Shown in pieces: positions 1 to 7,858 of a stretch of DNA of 59,920 bases (position 1 is the stretch's first letter; each line of letters begins with the position of its first letter). This DNA is from a virus. Location: IMG/VR virus record IMGVR_UViG_3300020220_000051, positions 1 through 59,920 of that record. The stretch is one strand, 5' to 3'. A program made the position numbers and the translations under genes. The notes below the pieces were generated by a model that had not been told where the DNA came from, did no database searches, and saw nothing but the letters and a program-made list of their open reading frames with translations.

Positions 1-42
1 AGAAACCGATATGTTTGGCAAAAAATAAAAAATAGAATTAGT

Positions 43-480
43 ATGAAACACATACACACATTTGAAAGCTTCTTAAATGAAAACTCAGGAAAGAAACTGT
101 CAGTTAGTCTAGCCTCCAAAGCAGTTTCATCGTTCAAAAAGGACCTTGATGGCAATAAGATCCAATATGACCAGGTAAGGCCTACAGTTTTTGAGTTAGA
201 CGATACGCCAAAAAGTAGAATGGCTATACAATTGGCTAAAGAAAGATTTGGTATGCAATCGGTTCTAGTAAAAGAGAGCTTGAACGAAGATGAGCTTAAT
301 GAAGATGCAAGAACTACCGACCCTTCATTAAAGGATCATATAGGAAAGAAGATTAAAGCTATTCTTGAAGACGAAGATGGACAAAATTCTTATGTAAGAA
401 TAATGTTATCAGACGGTTCTCGAATAAGCATTACCGCTTATCCTACAGGAAGCGGTGGCGTTGAGATTGCAGTTGAATAA
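43..480 (+). CDS. Predicted internal head protein with capsid-targeting tag
   Basis: The 145-residue protein begins MKHIHTFESFLNE, a tag shared with at least five other proteins in this window. It resembles the capsid-targeting sequence of T4 internal proteins (MKTYQEFIAE). The tag ends in L11-N-E13, which fits the L/I-x-E cleavage rule of T4-type prohead proteases. Two further L-N-E sites at residues 80-82 and 85-87 precede a small beta-rich C-terminal domain (about 93-145), so the mature protein may be only the last ~58 residues. I recognise no enzymatic domain. The leader is A-rich without a clear Shine-Dalgarno. The next gene starts 13 nt after the stop and carries the same tag. Head localisation is inferred from the tag. 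Confidence 0.7.
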   Translation: MKHIHTFESFLNENSGKKLSVSLASKAVSSFKKDLDGNKIQYDQVRPTVFELDDTPKSRMAIQLAKERFGMQSVLVKESLNEDELNEDARTTDPSLKDHIGKKIKAILEDEDGQNSYVRIMLSDGSRISITAYPTGSGGVEIAVE

Positions 481-492
481 AACAAGTAAGAT

Positions 493-864
493 ATGAAACA
501 TCTACACACATTTGAAAGTTTCTTAAATGAAGGCAAGAAGCTTGTAGACATGAGTCGTATTGAACTCGGAGAAGTAGTAAACGGTCATGAAGTTTCTACT
601 ATAACTCTGTTAAACTATCGCGACCACTTAGAGATAGGAACAATTATGTTTGACGAAGCTGAGGAAATAGCAAAAGCCTTGAACTCTGCAGGATTTGATG
701 CAAAGGCAAAAAAACTTCCAACTTACTATAACGGTTCTGTGGAAATTCAGACACCACCAGCTGGTGATAAGACTAAGAAAATGGCAGAAGTAATTGAAGA
801 TGTTGTAGGACATCATTTAGTTGATGATGACGAAAAAAGAATACGCTTAACAGGAAAAATATAA
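493..864 (+). CDS. Predicted internal head protein with capsid-targeting tag
   Basis: This 123-residue protein starts MKHLHTFESFLNEGKK, nearly the same tag as the preceding gene, with a predicted cleavage L11-N-E13|G. The rest is alpha/beta with no family I recognise; it includes a helix rich in acidic and alanine residues around residues 55-70. It follows the previous tagged gene by 12 nt and is probably co-transcribed. The nucleotide sequence of the tag is almost identical to its neighbour while the cargo regions differ, which suggests the tag is a shared module. Function beyond probable packaging in the head is unknown. Confidence 0.68.
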   Translation: MKHLHTFESFLNEGKKLVDMSRIELGEVVNGHEVSTITLLNYRDHLEIGTIMFDEAEEIAKALNSAGFDAKAKKLPTYYNGSVEIQTPPAGDKTKKMAEVIEDVVGHHLVDDDEKRIRLTGKI

Positions 865-881
865 CTATAAAACAAACATAA

Positions 882-2648
882 ATGGCCGGAATAAAAAACA
901 TTCGGGACCTCTACAAAAAGGTCGGAGAAAAAGGTCTCCGTGAGGTACTGGAAGGAGAGATTAGAGTAACAGAAAAGTTCGACGCGTATCGATTCGCTTT
1001 TGAAAAGAACCCACATGATTACAAAATCTACTTCTACGGTAAGAACGGCAAAGCACCTTTATCAAAAATAGATCGCACAGTCAATGATCTATACGAGCAA
1101 GCAATCTCTTATATTGAGAATCTGCCTGCTGACATTAAGAAAGCAATACCACCTCGCCACAGGTTTGGTTTCTCTTGGTTTCCCAATAAAAAACCTCTTA
1201 ACACTGAGTATGATCGTCGCCCAAAGAATGGGTTAATGCTTACAGACATTACTGTTCGCAATCGTCAATGGGATGTTACCAATGAAGTTAAAGACAACAA
1301 GATCTTTGAACGCTGGGGCGGAATCTTTGGAGTTGAGTCAAACATGCCTGTCTTTGAAGGAAGACTTGATAGTGAAACGATTGATAGTTTAGTTAGAATG
1401 GCTAAGCATGAATATGAATTGGTTTCTCTTAATGAATCAAGTGTTTACACAAGCGGTAAACTCAATACACAAAGCAATAACATTGAAGCTCTTGTAATAG
1501 AATCAGGCTCTGAACTGTTTAAGATCGCTGATGTTATAGAAGAAGAAAGACGAGTTGAGAAACGCAGTCATCTTTTTGACATCTTATTGCTCGACATCTG
1601 CGAGCACATAAACTCAATGAGACTTGATGAACACAAGCCGGTTGCTCACCACCCCGATGAAGCATACATCGAGCTGGTTTCTGAGGTGTTTAACGAATTT
1701 GTTGACAGAAGAGGGCGTGACTTTCTAGAGTCTGACTTAGAGAGACCTAAATTCCTGGATAAGAGTGGATTGTTCAACGGTAAATGGGTTAAGAATCCAA
1801 AGACACGAGCAATCATTGAATCTAACGGCAAATATGAATATCTGTTTACCGTATTTTTAACGAATCTCAGGAAACCAAAGTATCCTAGCGGACTGCTAAG
1901 CGAAATGGTAGTTAATGAGTTTAACTCCAAGATAGAAGAAATTAATTCTATCATATCTGATGATTACAGCTTTTTGGAATTTAACACTATCTTGCGCGAA
2001 GCTGATGACAGTGAAAAACCCAAGAAGGAAGTTGATTATGAAAAAGCAGTTCTGTTGCTGCAGTCTTTCTTTGGTTCCCCGAGGAAAAATCCTAAAGGCA
2101 AGGAAGACGTTAACGTTATAGTTGTTGATTGTTCAAAACTCAATAACTCGGTTATTCTTGAAGCAGAAAGATTAATGAAACTTAACAAACATCGTTGCTT
2201 TTTAATACATGATGTATTTAGTGCTAATCGTGATTTTGTTTTGGAATTGCCAACAATTCGCAAGATCTTGTCAAAGTTTATTGAAGATTATCACGACTTA
2301 TTTATCGGCTACAAGATATCAACTCATCCTCTAATATCCAACATATATAAAGTTCTGTCTCAAGATTTTAACCCTTGCACAATTACTTACTTTGAGAGAG
2401 ATAAGAAATTTGTTGAGTTGGAACAAAATGCTATGCGAGCAATGTTTGGTGATGATGTCCCGGATATTGATATTACATATGCATCTTCAAAATCTTTTAA
2501 GAAGTTTATCCAAGCTGTTGAGAAAGATTCATATCATGAGTTTTGTAAGGAAGTTCCGGAGTGCGTTCAGCGCTTCTGGACTGAGATAAAGTCAGCATAT
2601 GACAAGCATGTTTATTATGACTTTATCCGTCTACCTTACACTACATAA
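882..2648 (+). CDS. Ligase-like nucleotidyltransferase fused to a C-terminal Rossmann-like domain
   Basis: A 588-residue protein. The N-terminal half has the signatures of the covalent nucleotidyltransferase (RNA/DNA ligase) superfamily: motif I KFDAYR with the candidate nucleotide-attached lysine K32, a middle segment RFGFSWFPN near residue 93, motif IV EALVIES near 202 and motif V-like LFKIAD near 213. The C-terminal ~200 residues contain VIVVDCS and a late ASSKSFKKFIQ segment resembling, loosely, the ISSTxxR end of cytidylyltransferase-like enzymes. A polynucleotide end-repair role is therefore possible, but the substrate cannot be read from sequence. It follows the tagged gene by 17 nt and has no tag. 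The ligase-fold call is moderate and the C-terminal call weak. Confidence 0.55.
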   Translation: MAGIKNIRDLYKKVGEKGLREVLEGEIRVTEKFDAYRFAFEKNPHDYKIYFYGKNGKAPLSKIDRTVNDLYEQAISYIENLPADIKKAIPPRHRFGFSWFPNKKPLNTEYDRRPKNGLMLTDITVRNRQWDVTNEVKDNKIFERWGGIFGVESNMPVFEGRLDSETIDSLVRMAKHEYELVSLNESSVYTSGKLNTQSNNIEALVIESGSELFKIADVIEEERRVEKRSHLFDILLLDICEHINSMRLDEHKPVAHHPDEAYIELVSEVFNEFVDRRGRDFLESDLERPKFLDKSGLFNGKWVKNPKTRAIIESNGKYEYLFTVFLTNLRKPKYPSGLLSEMVVNEFNSKIEEINSIISDDYSFLEFNTILREADDSEKPKKEVDYEKAVLLLQSFFGSPRKNPKGKEDVNVIVVDCSKLNNSVILEAERLMKLNKHRCFLIHDVFSANRDFVLELPTIRKILSKFIEDYHDLFIGYKISTHPLISNIYKVLSQDFNPCTITYFERDKKFVELEQNAMRAMFGDDVPDIDITYASSKSFKKFIQAVEKDSYHEFCKEVPECVQRFWTEIKSAYDKHVYYDFIRLPYTT

Positions 2649-2657
2649 GATATATAC
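2649..2657 (+). promoter_or_regulatory. Late promoter -10-like GATATATAC
   Basis: GATATATAC lies 31 nt upstream of the ATG at 2680. It is the first of at least eleven copies in this window at similar distances from late-type genes, comparable to the T4 late promoter box TATAAATA. Confidence 0.6.
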
Positions 2658-2679
2658 AAAACTAAAATAAGGACAGGAA

Positions 2680-3027
2680 ATGAACAAATACGTAAATAAC
2701 TTTACTGACTTCATGATAAATGAAGGGCGTGTTGTTATCAAGAGAAAATACACCGAGAAACATCCAGAATCTGCGGTTTCAGATAATGCTCCTATTCGTG
2801 AAAGAATCCTATCTTTCGTTAAAGAAAAGAAAAAAGTGACTCATACACAGTTGATGGAATTCATCAACAGTGTTAACGAAGAAACTGGCGGAAACACTAG
2901 TCGTAAATGGGTTAACAAAAATACTCGTTACTTTAATGTTGTTGAAAAGAATAACACCAAGTACTACACTTTATCTAAAATGGGAGAAAGAGTTCACGAG
3001 GCAATAATGAAACAAAAAACTACTTAA
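2680..3027 (+). CDS. Small tagged winged-helix-like protein
   Basis: A 115-residue basic protein. The N-terminus MNKYVNNFTDFMINEG is a divergent version of the tag, with a prohead-protease-like I13-N-E15|G site. Residues ~40-105 look like a small winged-helix fold: ERILSFVKEKKKVTHTQLMEF followed by a beta-hairpin ending in YYTLSKMGERV. This suggests a packaged DNA-binding protein, but no DNA target can be inferred. The start has a usable AGGA upstream and a late-type promoter at 2649. The next gene begins 3 nt downstream. Confidence 0.6.
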   Translation: MNKYVNNFTDFMINEGRVVIKRKYTEKHPESAVSDNAPIRERILSFVKEKKKVTHTQLMEFINSVNEETGGNTSRKWVNKNTRYFNVVEKNNTKYYTLSKMGERVHEAIMKQKTT

Positions 3028-3029
3028 TC

Positions 3030-3599
3030 ATGCCTGCGGTATCTCAAGCACAGCAAAAGCTAATGGGTATGGCATACGCTCTTAAAAAAGGTGATATGAA
3101 ACCCACGAAAGCTAGCAGAGAGGTACAAGATTTAGCTGACAGCATGACCCTTGATCAGCTAAAGGATTTTGCAGAAACTAAACACGAAGGGCTACCTAAA
3201 CACATAGAGGAAGGGAGTATATCCGGATTCCTAAGTACCGGCCCCTTGGTAAGATATAGTAAATACTCGGCAAACATTGGAGCTAGTCATATATTAGCTA
3301 CAAGAGACAAGCAAGATCCACTTATTCAATCATTTATTGACTTTATATCTGATAAGAAAGAAGACGACGAGAAAAAAAAGAATGAAGCAGTTGCGGCTAC
3401 TGTCCCTCCCGGGGTTGCGCAACCTCCTAACACACCTGGCATGGGTAATGTTTCACCACCAGCTAACGGAAACGTGGGTTCTGGTGATAAATTTGGAGAA
3501 GATGACGAAGATGACGTCAACACACGCATTGGAATTATGAGCTTCGACGATTACAAAAAATGGGTTAAGACATGGCAAGATCAAAAACGTCAGAAGTAA
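3030..3599 (+). CDS. DUF3008-like phage protein with extended C-terminus
   Basis: The 189-residue protein starts MPAVSQAQQKLMGMAYALKKG and contains ASREVQDLADSM and LKDFAETKHEGLPKHIEE within residues 1-63. This is the pattern of the small DUF3008 family common in large phages, which normally ends near KHxGLP. Here the family domain is followed by an extra ~120 residues: a low-complexity, Pro/Gly/Asn-rich acidic linker (about 115-165) and a short C-terminal segment MSFDDYKKWVKTW. An I-E-E|G site follows the DUF region near residue 63. Function is unknown. The last 28 nt overlap the next small gene. Confidence 0.65.
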   Translation: MPAVSQAQQKLMGMAYALKKGDMKPTKASREVQDLADSMTLDQLKDFAETKHEGLPKHIEEGSISGFLSTGPLVRYSKYSANIGASHILATRDKQDPLIQSFIDFISDKKEDDEKKKNEAVAATVPPGVAQPPNTPGMGNVSPPANGNVGSGDKFGEDDEDDVNTRIGIMSFDDYKKWVKTWQDQKRQK

Positions 3600-3715
3600 A
3601 GTCTTTTGTAAAAAGGCAAAAAGTAAAAAGACCAGGAATTCATTCAAAAAAGAGAGCATCTAAGCTTAAGAGTTCAAAAAACTACAAAAAGTCTTATAGG
3701 GGGCAAGGAAGATGA
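3572..3715 (+). CDS. 47-residue very basic conserved phage protein
   Basis: The ATG at 3572 opens a 47-codon frame starting MARSKTSEVKSFVKRQ and ending KSYRGQGR. It is dense in Lys/Arg/Ser with almost no acidic residues, so it is a likely nucleic-acid binder. From memory, similar short MARSKTSE-type proteins occur in other T4-like phages, which supports it as a real gene. It overlaps the preceding gene by 28 nt in another frame and ends in an ATGA overlap with the next gene. Function is unknown. Confidence 0.65.
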   Translation: MARSKTSEVKSFVKRQKVKRPGIHSKKRASKLKSSKNYKKSYRGQGR

Positions 3716-4332
3716 GCGAATCAGTTACAATATCTTTGATATCCGGTTTTACCTCGATAATGATTGCTATCATAACAGTTGTCGTTAAGAATTGGCTAGA
3801 TACTCGTGCAGCTATTAGGAAACAACATGCTGAAGAAGCAATCAAGCACGCGGACGTTGGTGAAATGGTCCATATAGCAGAATTCATTGAAAAGATTCGC
3901 GAAGAATATGAGTTCGATCGTGTAGCAATATCACAATTTCATAATGGTGGTAAATTCTTTAACGGCAGAAGTATGAAAAAATTCTCTATGACATATGAAG
4001 CCACTGCGCCTGGAATTGCTCGCATCAAAAGAGAATACCAAAATCTGCTCGTATCAGAATTTCCAAAACTGTTTAACATTCTTTTTGAAGAAGATATGGT
4101 TATAGTTGATGCTCATTGCTGTGATGAGTATCCTGTTATGGCTCGTGAAATGATAAACCAAGGAATCGTTCAAAATGTTGTAATTCCTATTCGCGGTCTT
4201 AAGGGAGATCTGATTGGTTTTATTAGCTGTCATAACATCGGAACTTCGGACGAAAGAATAAGCAAAAACCTAGTTAATGATTTCGTTGATTTTGCCAATC
4301 AACTTTCAGGGTACTTAATAGCAAAACCATGA
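3712..4332 (+). CDS. Membrane-anchored GAF-like domain protein
   Basis: The 206-residue protein opens with one hydrophobic segment (about residues 6-26, ending VVVKNW), then a charged coiled linker, then a ~150-residue alpha/beta domain. The segments FDRVAISQFHNGGKFFNG, VIPIRGLKGDLIGFISCHN and a final helix resemble a GAF/PAS-type sensor fold. I see no catalytic output domain. The topology suggests a single-pass inner-membrane protein with a cytoplasmic ligand-binding domain, possibly acting in host take-over or superinfection exclusion; that role is speculative. It is translationally coupled (ATGA) to the basic 47-residue gene. Confidence 0.5.
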   Translation: MSESVTISLISGFTSIMIAIITVVVKNWLDTRAAIRKQHAEEAIKHADVGEMVHIAEFIEKIREEYEFDRVAISQFHNGGKFFNGRSMKKFSMTYEATAPGIARIKREYQNLLVSEFPKLFNILFEEDMVIVDAHCCDEYPVMAREMINQGIVQNVVIPIRGLKGDLIGFISCHNIGTSDERISKNLVNDFVDFANQLSGYLIAKP

Positions 4333-4338
4333 AAAAAA

Positions 4339-4347
4339 GATATATAA
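4339..4347 (+). promoter_or_regulatory. Late promoter -10-like GATATATAA
   Basis: GATATATAA starts 30 nt upstream of the tagged gene at 4369, with the same sequence and spacing as the other late-type sites. Confidence 0.6.
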
Positions 4348-4368
4348 GAAATTAAACATACATAATAT

Positions 4369-4719
4369 ATGAAACGCATACACACATTTGAAAGCTTCTT
4401 ATACGAAAGCTATTTACTTGAAGCTGAAGACGATGACAAGCAATCAACTGACCGCGGCCCACTTGACAGCGAAGAATTAGAGACTGGTGTTAAGAACAAG
4501 GCAGAAGAGTCTGGCTGTCCAATAGGAATTATCCGTGCAGTATTCCGTCGAGGCATGGCTGCTTGGAAGTCTGGTCACCGCCCTGGTGCAGGCCAAGAGC
4601 AATGGGCATATGCTCGCGTAAACAGCTTCTTGACTGGCGGTGAAGGCACATGGGGTAAAGCTGATACCGACTTGGCAAAAGAAGCCCGAAAGGCCGGTTT
4701 CAATCCTAAAAAGAAATAA
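4369..4719 (+). CDS. Tagged protein with conserved phage RRGMAAWKSGHRPG domain
   Basis: This 116-residue protein starts MKRIHTFESFLYESYLLEAE, a variant of the tag with a protease-like L16-L-E18|A site. The cargo (about 30-116) contains RRGMAAWKSGHRPG and QWAYARVNSF, followed by a Gly/Trp-rich loop and a basic tail ending NPKKK. I recall this cargo pattern in many phage proteins of unknown function, usually without this tag. The stop overlaps the next start (TAATG). It is driven by the late-type site at 4339. Confidence 0.65.
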   Translation: MKRIHTFESFLYESYLLEAEDDDKQSTDRGPLDSEELETGVKNKAEESGCPIGIIRAVFRRGMAAWKSGHRPGAGQEQWAYARVNSFLTGGEGTWGKADTDLAKEARKAGFNPKKK

Positions 4720-4724
4720 TGGAT

Positions 4725-4967
4725 ATGAAACACATAAGCACATTTGAGACCTTCTTAACTGAGGCAGAAAAAGACGCTCCTTACTTTAAAGGGATTGGCA
4801 AAGGTACCATTGATAAGAAAAAGTCTCAAATGGCAAAGCAAGCAGATATGCCCGATGACGATCCCGATGCATACAAAGAGCTGCCTGGTGATACTAAAGG
4901 TAAGAAAATGCTAAAAGCATCTAAACATACAAAATCTTATCACGAATTGTACGGTGATAAGAAGTGA
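4725..4967 (+). CDS. Small tagged head protein
   Basis: An 80-residue protein. An ATG at 4719 would add two residues (MD), but the tag family starts MKH, so the ATG at 4725 (MKHISTFETFLTEAEKD) is preferred. The predicted cleavage is L11-T-E13|A. The remainder is short, charged and rich in Lys, Asp and Pro, ending HELYGDKK, and is probably poorly structured. It is coupled to the preceding tagged gene. Packaging in the head is inferred from the tag; no other function is visible. Confidence 0.6.
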   Translation: MKHISTFETFLTEAEKDAPYFKGIGKGTIDKKKSQMAKQADMPDDDPDAYKELPGDTKGKKMLKASKHTKSYHELYGDKK

Positions 4968-5101
4968 TAGAATATCTTCCAATTATTTTCATAATAATTC
5001 TAATTATTACTGGTATATCACCGGTAATAGTGTACGAAATTCATAGTAGAAGAGATAAGAAAAAAGAGGATGATAACAACCCTTCTGAATCAGATAACTA
5101 A
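4964..5101 (+). CDS. Small single-pass membrane protein, GTG start
   Basis: A GTG at 4964, overlapping the stop of the preceding gene (GTGA), opens a 45-residue frame. It has one strongly hydrophobic segment (EYLPIIFIIILIITGISPVI) followed by a basic stretch HSRRDKKK and an acidic tail ESDN. The topology would be N-out, C-in. The last 12 nt overlap the 3' end of the convergent Hsp20 gene. It could be an accessory holin or exclusion protein, but nothing in the sequence decides this. Confidence 0.4.
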   Translation: MIEYLPIIFIIILIITGISPVIVYEIHSRRDKKKEDDNNPSESDN

Positions 5102-5431
5102 GATAGTTTTCTTTTGCTTTTCAACTTTCTTGGCTACTGATAAAATTAACAGGCCGTTTTCTAATTTAGCAGAAATACTCTCAGAATCAACATCTGTTGC
5201 CTTAAAGGTTAAATTTTCTTTCTTGCTTATAAAACCCGGCAGTTCTCTATCAGTTTCAGCATTAACCTTGATGAAATCATTTTCAACCGTGACAGCTACT
5301 TCTTCTTTCGTAAAACCAGGAAGTAACACACTGATGTCATAACCGGTTTCAGTTTCTTTAAGTCCCCATCTTTGAGGTTTGTGTTTGCCAATCGCAATGT
5401 CGAAGGCTTCATCTAAAAATGTTTTGTACAT
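5090..5431 (-). CDS. Small heat-shock protein (Hsp20, alpha-crystallin domain)
   Basis: The reading frame extends upstream, but the preferred start is the ATG whose complement ends at 5431, giving a 113-residue protein MYKTFLDEAFDIAIG. The body is a short alpha-crystallin domain: GYDISVLLPGFTKEEVAVTV near residues 30-50, then LENGLLILSVAKK near the C-terminus, the G-x-L motif typical of Hsp20. It would act as an ATP-independent holdase. Hsp20 genes are known in T4-like cyanophages. This is the only gene on the minus strand in the window. Its N-terminus contains FLDEA, faintly like the head tag, which may be chance. Confidence 0.85.
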   Translation of the reverse strand: MYKTFLDEAFDIAIGKHKPQRWGLKETETGYDISVLLPGFTKEEVAVTVENDFIKVNAETDRELPGFISKKENLTFKATDVDSESISAKLENGLLILSVAKKVEKQKKTILVI

Positions 5432-5510
5432 ATGTAATTTGTTTTTGAGTTTACAATTAAATATACCCAAAATGTATGCCAGATCATAAAATGTGGTATT
5501 ACCCTGTAAG

Positions 5511-5550
5511 TTTGTCACAAGATGTCTTATCTTGTTGACAAATTGTCAAC
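5511..5550. promoter_or_regulatory. Operator-like cluster of TTGTCA/TGACAA half-sites
   Basis: TTTGTCACAAGAT (5511-5523) faces ATCTTGTTGACAAA (5529-5542) across a 5-nt loop. The second arm overlaps a perfect inverted repeat GTTGACAA-A-TTGTCAAC (5534-5550). Three half-sites thus sit in the 242-bp gap between divergent Hsp20 and dUTPase, where both promoters must lie. A repressor or activator site is the simplest reading; an RNA hairpin is also possible. Confidence 0.45.
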
Positions 5551-5673
5551 TATATAGGTAGACTCCCACCCAAACTCCGTTGATAGTTTTATTCAGTTTT
5601 TTTAGAAAGTTCTTAAATCCTAAGAAAACTATATAAAGGTTTATGAATAAAACTACTAAATATCCTTTACATT

Positions 5674-6165
5674 ATGAAATACACAAAAATTAAAGATGTT
5701 AAGTCTCCATCTCGAGGCACTTCTCAATCTGCGGGTATTGACTTTTTTATTCCTGATACTTGGAATGACGGAGAACCTTACTCAATACCGCCAGGCGGTC
5801 GAGTACTTATTCCTAGCGGAATTAAGGTTAACGTTCCAAGCGGTTATGCACTTATTGCTTTTAACAAAAGCGGTATTGCATCCAAAACAGGATTGATGGT
5901 CGGTGCTTGCGTGGTTGATGAAGATTACCAAGGAGAGGTTCACATTAACATGATTAACACAAATCACCCGTCAGAGGTTTGGGACATGGACGGTCATTAC
6001 GCAACTAACTCAGGACATGTAACCATTAACCCTGGCGATAAATTAGTTCAATTTATTCTACTTCCAATCAATTATTCAAACCCAGAGGAAACTACACTTG
6101 AAGAACTGTATACAAATACTACGGAACGCGGTGAAGGCGGATTCGGTTCAACAGGAATTATATGA
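5674..6165 (+). CDS. dut: dUTP diphosphatase (dUTPase)
   Basis: A 163-residue trimeric-type dUTPase, hydrolysing dUTP to dUMP and pyrophosphate and so keeping uracil out of phage DNA. The five conserved motifs are present: AGIDFF (about 22-27), NKSGIASKTGL (about 68-78), VVDEDYQGEVHINMIN (about 84-99) with the catalytic Asp, GDKLVQFILLPI (about 121-132) and the C-terminal RGEGGFGSTG. Length is usual for the family. It is the first gene of the rightward replication block and overlaps the polymerase start by 4 nt (ATGA). Confidence 0.92.
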   Translation: MKYTKIKDVKSPSRGTSQSAGIDFFIPDTWNDGEPYSIPPGGRVLIPSGIKVNVPSGYALIAFNKSGIASKTGLMVGACVVDEDYQGEVHINMINTNHPSEVWDMDGHYATNSGHVTINPGDKLVQFILLPINYSNPEETTLEELYTNTTERGEGGFGSTGII

Positions 6166-7538
6166 TAGACATCGAACAACAAGACGGTAGATTAAGAATT
6201 TCATATTTTGATGAAAACGGCGATATTGCCATTGATACTTTTGATATTCCGTCGGATCAGATGTATGAATGGGAATACGTTAACCCAGGAGAAAAAGCAG
6301 AGCCTGGTATGTTTTCTTGGGATGGGAAGCCTGTTCGCAAAAAACGAGCAAGATTTCTAAGTAAGTGGAGAATTGAAGATTACTTAAATTCCCTACCTGA
6401 AGAGAGAACCCGAAACATATATTCATCAAATGTTCCTAAAAAATTCTTTCTTGATATTGAAACCGAAGTTGGCGACGAGTGGCCTAAACCTGAAACAGCA
6501 AAGTTTCCAGTTACTGCAATAACTTTCTGTAATGGGAATCGTTTAATATCAATGGGCACGCGTCCTCTAACATCTGCGCAAATCTTAAACATTAAGAAAA
6601 GAATTACTGAACACCTAAAAGAAGATGTTGAGTATAACTATCTTTACTTTAAGAGTGAATACGATATGCTTGTAAGTTTCTTTTACAAAGCAGTTCAGAA
6701 AATGCCTCTTCTTACAGGCTGGAACTTCATAGCATTCGACTGGCTATACTTAATGAACAGATGTAAACGTCTTAATATAGATCCATCCCCCTGCTCGCCA
6801 TCACACAAACTTAGCGGCGACATGAAACTACCACAACATCGTCTTGTTGTTGACTACCTTGATGTATATAAGAAATGGGACCGTGTCATTGACATCAAAG
6901 AAAACAACACGCTTGATTTCGTAGGAAAGACTGCTTTAGGAATACCTAAAGTAAAATACAACGGGACTCTTCAAGACCTTTATGAAAATGACTTTGAGTC
7001 TTATATATTCTACAACGCAGTTGACACTAAACTGGTTGAAATGATAGACAAAAAGCTCAATACTCTTCAAACTTTCTTAACACTGGGTAACATAACACGC
7101 GTTGAAGCAAACCGCGCATACAGTCCAATATGGATGGCAGAAGCAGCCATGGCTCGTGAGTTTCAAACAAGAGGACGAGTTTTTCCTAAAATGGAAAAAC
7201 AGACTAAGAAAAGAGAAAAGTACGAAGGCGCATTTGTCGTAGAACCAAAAACGGGGCTTTATGAATGGGTGGTTTCTTTTGACTTCGCATCACTATATCC
7301 GTCTATCATGAGACAGTGGAACATATCACCTGAATCATATGTTAAAAATGTTACCAAAGAATCCGAGGTAAATCTTAACACTGAAATTGTGTGCTCGTCT
7401 GGCGCAGTTTTTCAAAAAGATACCGACAGTGCTTTTAGAACAATTCTGTCAGAATACTACGGAAAACGCAAAGTTGCCAAGAAAAACTACATGCAAATAG
7501 AAGAAGAAATTGAGCAACTTAAAAAATATATACAATGA
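6162..7538 (+). CDS. 43A: Family B DNA polymerase, N-terminal half (exonuclease + motif A)
   Basis: The 458 residues cover the N-terminal domain, the 3'-5' exonuclease and the first part of the palm and fingers of a T4-type polymerase. Exo I is DIETE (about 98-102), Exo II lies in NFIAFDW (about 188) and Exo III in YNAVDT (about 284). Polymerase motif A is DFASLYPS (about 373-380). The ORF then stops in a charged helix, YYGKRKVAKKNY to QLKKYIQ, corresponding to the first fingers helix. Motifs B and C are missing; they are encoded at 21842-23020. The two products (458 + 392) add up to a normal gp43. A two-subunit enzyme is inferred. Confidence 0.9.
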   Translation: MIDIEQQDGRLRISYFDENGDIAIDTFDIPSDQMYEWEYVNPGEKAEPGMFSWDGKPVRKKRARFLSKWRIEDYLNSLPEERTRNIYSSNVPKKFFLDIETEVGDEWPKPETAKFPVTAITFCNGNRLISMGTRPLTSAQILNIKKRITEHLKEDVEYNYLYFKSEYDMLVSFFYKAVQKMPLLTGWNFIAFDWLYLMNRCKRLNIDPSPCSPSHKLSGDMKLPQHRLVVDYLDVYKKWDRVIDIKENNTLDFVGKTALGIPKVKYNGTLQDLYENDFESYIFYNAVDTKLVEMIDKKLNTLQTFLTLGNITRVEANRAYSPIWMAEAAMAREFQTRGRVFPKMEKQTKKREKYEGAFVVEPKTGLYEWVVSFDFASLYPSIMRQWNISPESYVKNVTKESEVNLNTEIVCSSGAVFQKDTDSAFRTILSEYYGKRKVAKKNYMQIEEEIEQLKKYIQ

Positions 7539-7852
7539 AACCCATGAATATACACAATCAAATTATTGAGCGCTTACAGCAAAGCGTTGACCGGCCGTCA
7601 ATTTATAAGCACTTTCACTTCACAATGGAAGACTTACAGGACAACCCAGACCGCCTGAGGGAAATTGCTGATTATTTAAAGAAATACGCAGGCAATTATG
7701 AAGACTTTAGGATCCACACCTGGATTGATTCAGAAACGTTCCGGCCAATGATTATGTTAGAACTTATTCTTAACGAAGAATGGAGAAAGCACGTGAAACC
7801 TCTCAGTGGACTAATTCTAAAGTATTACAAACAAACACCCAAAAAAGATTAA
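7535..7852 (+). CDS. Hypothetical protein downstream of polymerase N-half
   Basis: A 105-residue protein coupled by an ATGA overlap to the polymerase N-terminal half. It is soluble and mostly helical, with acidic N-terminal and basic C-terminal parts (YKQTPKKD). I do not recognise a family. Its position between polymerase and ribonucleotide reductase suggests a role in DNA metabolism, but nothing in the sequence demonstrates one. Confidence 0.6.
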   Translation: MKPMNIHNQIIERLQQSVDRPSIYKHFHFTMEDLQDNPDRLREIADYLKKYAGNYEDFRIHTWIDSETFRPMIMLELILNEEWRKHVKPLSGLILKYYKQTPKKD

Positions 7853-7858
7853 AAAGCA

